This document shows, one piece after another, positions 58,444 to 64,000 of a stretch of DNA of 64,000 nucleotides (positions are counted from its first letter, which is position 1; each line of letters opens with the position of its first letter). The notes beneath the pieces were generated by a model, which did no database searches, was not told the DNA's origin, and worked only from the letters and a program-made list of their open reading frames with translations. A program made the position numbers and the translations under genes. The DNA is from Streptomyces sp. NBC_01306 (GTDB lineage Bacteria; Actinomycetota; Actinomycetes; Streptomycetales; Streptomycetaceae), in NCBI RefSeq assembly GCF_026340465.1, contig NZ_JAPEPC010000001.1, positions 3,064,001 through 3,128,000 of the forward strand, read 5' to 3'.

Positions 58444-59205
58444 GTGACCCGGCGCATCATCATCGTCACGGCCGTGCACGCCCCTTCCGCCCGGTTCCTG
58501 CGGGACGCGTACGCATCCCTCTGCGCCCAGGAGCTCCCCGGCGGCTGGGAATGGCACTGGCTGATCCAGGAGGACGGCACGACCGACGAAGTCGCCCCGT
58601 ACGTCCCCGACGACCAGCGGATCACCTTCGGCCAGGGCCGCCACGGTGGCCCCGGAGTCGCGCGCACCATCGCCCTGGCGCGCGCCGACGGCGAGTACGT
58701 GAAAGTCCTCGATGCCGACGATCAGCTTCCCCCGGGCGCGCTGGCCCGCGACCTCGCGGCGCTGGAGGCCGACCAGGCCATCGGCTGGGCGACCTCGCGC
58801 GTACTCGATCTGCTCCCCGACGGGTCGACCGCCGGCTTCCCAGGCGACCCGGACCACGGGCCGGTCGACCGCGGGGCCGTTCTCGACTACTGGGCGGCGC
58901 ACGACTTCCGCGCGCAGGTCCACCCGGCGACGCTGTTCGTACGCCGCGATCTCCTCGTTGCCCTCGGCGGCTGGATGGCGCTTCCGGCCTCCGAGGACAC
59001 CGGCCTGCTGCTCGCCCTGAACTCGGTCGCGCGCGGCTGGTTCTCGTCCGATGTGGGGCTCCTCTACCGAAAGTGGGAGGGCCAGGCCACCGGGCAGGCG
59101 GCGCACACCGACACCGCCGAGCGGGACGCCCGCATGGCGATCGTCGAGGCCCGGGCGCGGGCGCTGGGCTCCTTCCAGTGGCGCTATCCGGTCAGCAAGG
59201 AGTGA
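58444..59205 (+). CDS. GT2-family glycosyltransferase
   Basis: A 253-aa GT-A glycosyltransferase. IIIVTAVHAP (strand 1), GGPGVARTIALARADGEYVKVLDADDQL (about 69-96, containing the DxD motif LDADD) and the acceptor-side motif PASEDTGLL (about 181). No membrane helix; it should transfer a sugar from a nucleotide donor in the cytoplasm. GTG at 58444 lies three bases after the GntR stop, so the genes are likely co-transcribed. The acceptor is unknown; a glycolipid, polymer or protein is possible. Confidence 0.88.
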   Translation: MTRRIIIVTAVHAPSARFLRDAYASLCAQELPGGWEWHWLIQEDGTTDEVAPYVPDDQRITFGQGRHGGPGVARTIALARADGEYVKVLDADDQLPPGALARDLAALEADQAIGWATSRVLDLLPDGSTAGFPGDPDHGPVDRGAVLDYWAAHDFRAQVHPATLFVRRDLLVALGGWMALPASEDTGLLLALNSVARGWFSSDVGLLYRKWEGQATGQAAHTDTAERDARMAIVEARARALGSFQWRYPVSKE

Positions 59206-59345
59206 CCGGAGGCGCCGGGCAGTTCGGGCCTGGCCCGGCGGTACTTCACGTGTCCGGCTCGGCTTCCGGGCCGGAGCATCGGCTCGGCTTCCCGGCTGGG
59301 ACATCGGCTGTTGCCGGGGACCGGTCCGCCTCATACCGTCACGAC

Positions 59346-60278
59346 ATGCCTCCTGCCGCCCGCCTTCGCGCATCGGACCTCATGGCCACGCTGGTCCGTG
59401 GATACGTCCGCAACGCCCCCGGCTCCTTCCTCAAGGGGCCTCTCGTCGCCAACTACCTGAACCCGTACCTCCGTGACCACCCGCGCCGGCGCGTGGTCAC
59501 GACCCGGTTCGGCGCGCTCATGGCCTGCGATTCGCGGGATCTCATCCAACGGTTCGTCCAGCTGTCCGGCGTGTGGGAACCGCATATGACCCGTTGGCTT
59601 GAGGGGCGCCTGACCAGCGGCGATGTCTTGATAGACGTCGGTGCGAATGTCGGCTACTTCGCGTTGCTCGGATCGCGGCTCGTCGGCCCGACGGGCCGGG
59701 TGGTCACCGTCGAGGCGTCACCGGCGTTCCACGAGCGGGTGCTCCAGCACGCGGCACTCAACAACTGCGACAACATTCGCGCGGTGAACGCCGCGGTGTC
59801 GGACCGGCACGAGACGCTGACGTTCGTGCTCGCCAGCTCGGCCAACATGGGGGCCAACTCCATCGTGCCGTACGACGGACCGGCCGAGTCGGCCTTTGAG
59901 GCGAAGGCGTACCCGCTGGCGGAGTTGTTGGAGGCGGACGAGATCTCCCGGGCCCGTGTCGTCAAGATCGATGTCGAGGGCGCCGAGGGCGGTGTGGTCC
60001 GCGGGCTGGCCCCGGCACTCGACCGGATGCGTCAGGACGTGGAGATCGCGGTGGAGGTCACACCGGACCGTATGACCCAACTCGGCCACTCCGCCGCGGA
60101 GTTGCTGGAGACCATGCGAAGCCGCGGCTTCCACGCGTACCGCCTGCCCAACGACTACCGGCCCGAGAGCTACCCACGCGCCCTGCGCCACCCGGAGCCG
60201 CCGCGCCGGTGGAACCGGCCGGTCGTCGGGGAGACTGAGCTGGTCTTCTCCCGCATCGACGCCGACGTGCTGGACTGA
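59346..60278 (+). CDS. FkbM-family methyltransferase
   Basis: A 310-aa SAM-dependent methyltransferase of the FkbM type: LIDVGANVGYFALLG (about 96-110, motif I), VTVEASPAF (about 123), VVKIDVEGAEGGVVRG (about 206-221). These enzymes O-methylate sugars, polyketides or antibiotics. The ATG at 59346 is preceded by 140 bp of TCGGCTTCCGG-type repeats after the glycosyltransferase stop, so it may be in the same transcript but not coupled. With the glycosyltransferase next door, a methylated sugar product is the natural inference. Confidence 0.88.
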   Translation: MPPAARLRASDLMATLVRGYVRNAPGSFLKGPLVANYLNPYLRDHPRRRVVTTRFGALMACDSRDLIQRFVQLSGVWEPHMTRWLEGRLTSGDVLIDVGANVGYFALLGSRLVGPTGRVVTVEASPAFHERVLQHAALNNCDNIRAVNAAVSDRHETLTFVLASSANMGANSIVPYDGPAESAFEAKAYPLAELLEADEISRARVVKIDVEGAEGGVVRGLAPALDRMRQDVEIAVEVTPDRMTQLGHSAAELLETMRSRGFHAYRLPNDYRPESYPRALRHPEPPRRWNRPVVGETELVFSRIDADVLD

Positions 60279-60282
60279 CGCC

Positions 60283-60361
60283 GGCGCGGGTCTTCCCTCG
60301 ACGGGGAAGGGCCGCACCGGCGGGTCTTCCTGCGCCGGGGGAAGGGCGGGCCGCACCGGCG
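60283..60361 (+). terminator. Two tandem hairpins after the FkbM gene
   Basis: TCTTCCCTCGACGGGGAAGGG and TCTTCCTGCGCCGGGGGAAGG each form a stem (TTCCC/GGGAA), embedded in a direct repeat CGGGTCTTCC...GGGCCGCACCGGCG. They would block transcripts from both convergent genes. Confidence 0.65.
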
Positions 60362-60488
60362 ACGATGGTTACCACTGATCGGGGATACGGACCTCCGGGC
60401 CGGAGACCGCTTCTCCGCGACCCGCGAAGCAGAGGTCGGATCAGTTGCGCCGCCATACAGACCGGGTGCGTGACGACGCGGCTGGTGC

Positions 60489-61712
60489 CTACGCGATTCC
60501 CCCCGGCTTACGGTCACGGTCGAAGGGGAGATCCAGCATCCGGATGGCGTTGCCCCGCAGAAGCTTGTACGTCACCTCGTCGGACAGCCCGGCCATGTGG
60601 TCGGCCGCCACCTGCTTCGTGTGCGGCCAGGTCGAGTCGACGTGCGGATAGTCCGTCTCGAAGGTCGCGTTGTTGACGCCGACCGTCTCGATCGCCTCGA
60701 TCCCGTGCTTGTCCCGGAAGAAGCAGCAGAAGATCTGCCGGTAGTAGTACGTCGAGGGCGGCTCAGGGATCAGATCCTTGACCCCGCCCCACGCCCGGTG
60801 CTCCTCCCATACGTCGTCGGCGCGCTCCAGGGCGTACGGAATCCACCCCATCTGGCCTTCGCTGTACGCCAGTTTGAGGCGCGGGAACTTCACCAGGACC
60901 CCGGAGAACAGGAAGTCCATCATCGACGCCATGGCGTTGTTGAAGCTCAGCGACGCCTGCACGGCAGGAGGAGCATCGGGTGACGCCGCAGGCATCTGCG
61001 ACGACGACCCGATGTGCATGTTCACGACGGTCCCGGTCTCCTCGCAGGCCGCGAAGAACGGGTCCCAGTAGCCGGAGTGGATGGACGGGAGCCCGAGGTA
61101 CGTCGGGATCTCGGAGAAGGTGACCGCGCGCACGCCGCGCGCGGCGTTGCGCCGGATCTCCGCGACGGCGAGGCCGACGTCCCAGAGCGGGATGAGGCAC
61201 AGCGGGATCAGCCGGCCGCCGCTGTCACCGCACCACTCCTCAACCATCCAGTCGTTGTAGGCGCGGACGCAGGCGAGGCCCACCTCCTTGTCCTTGGCCT
61301 CCGCGAAGGTCTGCCCGCAGAAGCGCGGGAAGGTCGGGAAGCAGAGCGAGGCCTCGACATGGTTCAGCTCCATGTCCTCCAGCCGGGCCTTCGGGTCCCA
61401 GCAGCCACGACGCATCTGTTCGCGCGTGATGCCGTCGAGGGTCATCTCGTCCCGGGAGAAGCCGACTGCGGCAATGATCCGCTTGTACGGGAAGATGCTC
61501 CCCTCGTACTCCCACCAGTCCGTGATCTGCCCGTCCGGATCGGTGGTGAACTTGTACTTCCCGCCGACGTACTCAAGCTCGCCGATGCCCGCCGTGAACG
61601 GCTTCGGTCCCCGGTCCCGGTACTTGCTCGGTAGCCAGGTCTCGAAGAGATGCGCGGGTTCGATCACGTGGTCGTCCACGCTGATGACCCGGGGAAGCTC
61701 ACTGCTTTCCAT
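60489..61712 (-). CDS. Amidohydrolase-2-family metal-dependent hydrolase
   Basis: A 407-aa TIM-barrel amidohydrolase. VISVDDHVIEPAHLFETWLP (9-28) has the typical DxHxxxP start, VNMHIGSSSQ (about 234) and FETDYPHVDSTWP (about 353) carry further ligand residues. Actinobacterial members often decarboxylate or hydrolyse ring-cleavage products. A palindromic site lies 63 bp before the ATG, and the same palindrome type precedes the divergent DoxX gene. ATG at 61712 (MESSELP) is taken; an upstream GTG behind GGGGG would add about eight residues. Confidence 0.88.
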   Translation of the reverse strand: MESSELPRVISVDDHVIEPAHLFETWLPSKYRDRGPKPFTAGIGELEYVGGKYKFTTDPDGQITDWWEYEGSIFPYKRIIAAVGFSRDEMTLDGITREQMRRGCWDPKARLEDMELNHVEASLCFPTFPRFCGQTFAEAKDKEVGLACVRAYNDWMVEEWCGDSGGRLIPLCLIPLWDVGLAVAEIRRNAARGVRAVTFSEIPTYLGLPSIHSGYWDPFFAACEETGTVVNMHIGSSSQMPAASPDAPPAVQASLSFNNAMASMMDFLFSGVLVKFPRLKLAYSEGQMGWIPYALERADDVWEEHRAWGGVKDLIPEPPSTYYYRQIFCCFFRDKHGIEAIETVGVNNATFETDYPHVDSTWPHTKQVAADHMAGLSDEVTYKLLRGNAIRMLDLPFDRDRKPGGIA

Positions 61713-61774
61713 TTGCTTGCTGGCCTTGCTGACCACGCCACATACCCCCAACTGCCTGCCGGTTTCACCGACTC

Positions 61775-61797
61775 GAATCTGACGATCCATCAGATTC
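61775..61797. promoter_or_regulatory. Operator-like palindrome O1 (amidohydrolase side)
   Basis: GAATCTGA-CGATCCA-TCAGATTC, perfect 8-bp half-sites. It shares CTGACG-N4-ATCAG with O2. Size and symmetry suit a TetR-family repressor. Confidence 0.7.
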
Positions 61798-61882
61798 AGG
61801 GTATGGCGTACACCGAACGACGACAAGCACCCGACCGGAACCGACCCCCGGCGCACCCTTGCGGGATCAGGGCGCATCCGTT

Positions 61883-61903
61883 GAACTGACGCCCCATCAG
61901 TTC
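61883..61903. promoter_or_regulatory. Operator-like palindrome O2 (DoxX side)
   Basis: GAACTGA-CGCCCCA-TCAGTTC, perfect 7-bp half-sites, ending just before the DoxX ribosome site. Same core CTGACG-N4-ATCAG as O1. A repressor bound here would cover the promoter or the transcript start. Confidence 0.7.
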
Positions 61904-61926
61904 GATTCTTCGAGGGAGTGCCGCCG

Positions 61927-62376
61927 ATGCATACGATGTGGATCAGCGGAGCCGAGTGGTTCGCCGTGCTCCGGATCGGTCTTGGCCTCTGGTGGCTGGA
62001 GAGCTGGCGCCACAAGGACAAGAAGACCTGGTTCGGCGGCGGCGGAGTCCAGTGGGCGGCCGGCATCGCCGACAAGCACCGCTGGGCCCTGGTCCGTTCG
62101 GGCTTCGACGTGGTGGTGAAACCCCGGCCGCGCACGATGGCGTACGTCGTCGCCTACGCGGAACTGGCCCTCGGCCTCGGGCTGATCGCCGGTCTCCTCA
62201 CGCCGATCGCGCTGGTGGCCGGCCTGGTTCTCAGCCTGATCTATCTCGTCCTGATGATCCACGACGTGTCGGAGCAGGGCCAGAACCTGATGATGGCGCT
62301 GATCTCCGCCACCGGGCTGCTCGGCATGTGCTGGCAGGCGTGGTCACTCGATGCCGCGATGGGGCTGTTCGTCTGA
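61927..62376 (+). CDS. DoxX-family membrane protein
   Basis: A 149-aa protein with four hydrophobic helices (about 8-22, 72-94, 98-112, 120-137) in the DoxX/DoxD pattern: RIGLGLWWLESWRHKDKK near the N-terminus and AYVVAYAELALGLGLIAGLLTP. DoxX proteins are membrane partners of oxidoreductases in thiol or quinone redox systems. ATG at 61927 has GAGGGAG eight bases upstream; a GTG at 61918 overlaps that site and is less likely. It is divergent from the amidohydrolase with matching operators, implying co-regulation. Confidence 0.88.
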   Translation: MHTMWISGAEWFAVLRIGLGLWWLESWRHKDKKTWFGGGGVQWAAGIADKHRWALVRSGFDVVVKPRPRTMAYVVAYAELALGLGLIAGLLTPIALVAGLVLSLIYLVLMIHDVSEQGQNLMMALISATGLLGMCWQAWSLDAAMGLFV

Positions 62377-62471
62377 GAGGTGGAGCCGGAGCGGCGATTC
62401 CCTACCCCGCGCCGACCCGCACTCATAAGATCGTCCAGGCCGATTCAGGAGTGGACCGACTGGGGGAATTC

Positions 62472-63026
62472 GTGGGTACCGGGGCGCAGTTCGTCACGAT
62501 CGCCGCTGTGCTGCTGGGTGCGCTGACCACACACGTCACGAACTCCCTCATGGAGCGGCGCCGCATGAAGTACCAGCTCATGACGCGGTGGGACGACAAG
62601 AAGCTCGATGCGTACGACGGGTACGTGGACAGAGTCCGTGCCTGCATCTTCCTCGCGGTCCAGCTCTACGAGACGACGGAGGGCCTCCGCGAGCGCGAGC
62701 AGACCGATGCCGAGATTCTGGCCGAGATGAAAGAGGCCGGCCGTCTGCGCGGGCGGGCCTTCGAACGGGTCATGCTGCTCGGCGGAGATGACGTGATCGA
62801 AGCGGCACATGACCTCAGTTCGGCGTCGGTGAAGATCGACTGGCAGGCGAACGGGAAGGTCACGGGGACTCTGGAGGAGTGGCGCGACCTTCACCGGGCT
62901 GTGTTCCGTTCGATCAACGCGTTCCATGAGGCGGCGCGCGCGGACCTCGGTGTCAGCGGAAACGTGACCGGCGAACAGCACCCGCACCGCGACCTCCTCC
63001 TGCCACCTCCTCGCACCGATGCGTGA
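62472..63026 (+). CDS. Small N-terminally anchored helical protein, unknown
   Basis: A 184-aa protein with one N-terminal membrane helix (GAQFVTIAAVLLGALTTHVTNSL) followed by a charged, mostly helical domain: MERRRMKYQL, then REREQTDAEILAEMKEAGRLRGRAFERVMLLGGDDV. The arrangement resembles many short actinobacterial proteins of unknown role that keep a cytoplasmic domain at the membrane. GTG at 62472 is favoured by GGGGGA five bases upstream; a GTG at 62451 would add seven residues. I cannot assign a family. Confidence 0.7.
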   Translation: MGTGAQFVTIAAVLLGALTTHVTNSLMERRRMKYQLMTRWDDKKLDAYDGYVDRVRACIFLAVQLYETTEGLREREQTDAEILAEMKEAGRLRGRAFERVMLLGGDDVIEAAHDLSSASVKIDWQANGKVTGTLEEWRDLHRAVFRSINAFHEAARADLGVSGNVTGEQHPHRDLLLPPPRTDA

Positions 63027-63129
63027 CGTACCCGTGGGCCGGCCGGCTCGAAGGACACGGCTCCCCGCACTCACCCTCTCCCCCGCCGCCTGCTCGGTGT
63101 TCGCCGCGCAGGCGGGTGTCGGCCAGGGC

Positions 63130-63181
63130 TGACGGAGGAGCGGGCGGAGGAGCGGGCGGAGGGGTGGGCGGAGCGGGCGGA
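63130..63181. repeat. GGAGGAGCGGGC repeats
   Basis: About four imperfect 12-bp units (GGAGGAGCGGGC, GGAGGGGTGGGC, GGAGCGGGC) immediately downstream of the nucleoside hydrolase stop. Confidence 0.85.
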
Positions 63182-63185
63182 CCGG

Positions 63186-64000
63186 TCAGAGGGTCAGGAG
63201 GCGCTCGACGAGGTGTGCGGCCGAGTCCGGGCCTGCCTTCAGTACGACGCGGCAGTGGGCGCCCTTCTGCGGCGGATAGTTGAGGAACTGGCCGCGCAGG
63301 TCGCAGATGGTCTGGCCGCGGCCGGGGCCCTGGGTCGCGTCGACCACGACGTCGACGTTGGGCGCGAGCGTCGGCACCACACCGCCGACGGCGATGGCCG
63401 CCGCCAGCGGGTCGTGCACCGCGCAGCAGCGGCGGCCGAACGTCTCCAGGTAGAAGTCGTAGTAGAGGTCCATCATCTCGCCCAGGGCGACGGGCAGCGG
63501 GCGGCCCGAGTCCAGCAGGCGCCGGCGGTCCGCCTCTTCGAGGGTGTGGGCGAGGGTGACGTCGAGCGGGACGAGCGTGATGTCCCAGGGCGCGGCGAGG
63601 ACTTCGGCGGCGGCCTCGGGGTCGTTGTGGATGTTCGCCTCGGCGACCGGCGTGACGTTTCCGCTCTGCTGCGCGGCGCCGCCCATGATGGTGATGTCCT
63701 GCACCAGGGAGGGCAGTTCGGGCTCACGGCGGAGGGCCTCGGCCACGTTGGTGAGCGGGCCGGTGGTGAGCAGCCGCAGCTTTCCCCGGTGGGTGCGGGC
63801 CAGCTCGATGATCATGTCGGCGGCGTCCTGCGCGACGGCCGACTGGGCCGAGTCGGGCACGGTGATGTCGCCGATGCCGTTGTGGCCGTGGATGTGCGGC
63901 ACGGAGCCCCCGTACGTACCGGCCTGGGGGTCGGCCGCGCCGACGGCGACGGGGATGGTGGCGCGCCCGGCGAGCTGGGTGAGCGCCAGGGTGTTACGGG
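63186..64000 (-). CDS. Nucleoside hydrolase (IunH type), 5' end outside window
   Basis: Partial inosine/uridine-preferring nucleoside hydrolase; the frame is open from base 64000 to the stop at 63186 (271 codons visible). Recognisable parts are NTLALTQLAGRATIPVAVGAADPQ (nearest the window edge), HGHNGIGD, TGPLTNVAEALRREP, ITIMGGAA, and VHDPLAAAIAV, which carries the catalytic-site His and a metal-binding Asp. The N-terminal DTDPGxDD motif lies beyond the edge. The enzyme cleaves nucleosides to base and ribose in salvage. The GTG at 63902 is internal, not the start, because homology continues upstream of it. Confidence 0.9.
   Translation of the reverse strand, partial: RNTLALTQLAGRATIPVAVGAADPQAGTYGGSVPHIHGHNGIGDITVPDSAQSAVAQDAADMIIELARTHRGKLRLLTTGPLTNVAEALRREPELPSLVQDITIMGGAAQQSGNVTPVAEANIHNDPEAAAEVLAAPWDITLVPLDVTLAHTLEEADRRRLLDSGRPLPVALGEMMDLYYDFYLETFGRRCCAVHDPLAAAIAVGGVVPTLAPNVDVVVDATQGPGRGQTICDLRGQFLNYPPQKGAHCRVVLKAGPDSAAHLVERLLTL

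Noticed and set aside
57470..59373. Long minus-strand frame antisense to the GntR and glycosyltransferase genes
   Set aside because: Shadow of two clear plus-strand genes; no domain recognised.

Overview
The window is about 70-75% GC. It has GTG and TTG starts behind GGAGG-type ribosome sites, and it carries wblA, bldG, crp and an H1-tailed topoisomerase I. All of this points to a Streptomyces chromosome. From memory, gene order from the left edge to the tRNA-Pro follows the S. coelicolor core segment from tmk/topA (SCO3542-3543) through bldG (SCO3549), a tad locus, acsA (SCO3563), crp (SCO3571) and wblA (SCO3579). No database was searched.

Left part (1-20.5 kb): the MFS-dTMP kinase fusion tmk (cut by the window edge), topA, a small membrane protein, a methyltransferase, a lipoprotein and the proton-pumping pyrophosphatase hppA. 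Next comes the developmental anti-sigma/anti-anti-sigma pair ending in bldG, then an MrfA/YprA-type helicase. A seven-gene tad (tight adherence/Flp pilus) block on the minus strand follows: a CpaE/Ssd-like ATPase, a TadA-like ATPase, TadB- and TadC-like proteins, an Flp prepilin, and two TadE-like pseudopilins. The genes overlap by ATGA/GTGA within each half.

Middle part (20.5-49.7 kb): a HAD-IB hydrolase linked to differentiation is followed by a probable 6S-like RNA with a strong terminator. A degenerate Fic-fold protein is transcribed divergently from a CooC-like ATPase. Then come a SulP-carbonic anhydrase fusion, acetyl-CoA synthetase, NhaA, a holin-like membrane protein with an alpha/beta hydrolase, a GH4 enzyme, a MarP-like membrane protease, a CoA-type Nudix enzyme, endonuclease III with a long lysine-rich tail, Crp, an MBL hydrolase, a second Nudix protein, RidA with a 53-codon DUF4177-like gene, two Get3/ArsA-like ATPases, WblA, a class A penicillin-binding protein, a YqeY protein and a metallophosphoesterase.

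Right part (49.6-64 kb): order becomes accessory immediately after a tRNA-Pro(CGG). This part holds an orphan adenylate-forming ligase, a decayed SDR/epimerase gene with an internal deletion, and minisatellites. It also holds a large membrane-anchored STAND ATPase with 14 WD40 repeats, a GntR-glycosyltransferase-FkbM methyltransferase cassette, and an amidohydrolase and DoxX gene facing away from each other with two matching palindromic operators between them. The last genes are a small membrane-anchored protein and a truncated nucleoside hydrolase.

A recurring feature is short tandem-repeat expansion, both between genes and in frame inside genes (TadE tail, SulP-carbonic anhydrase, GH4, second ArsA-like ATPase). 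Several very long perfect palindromes act as terminators. I found no CRISPR array, insertion sequence or complete prophage.
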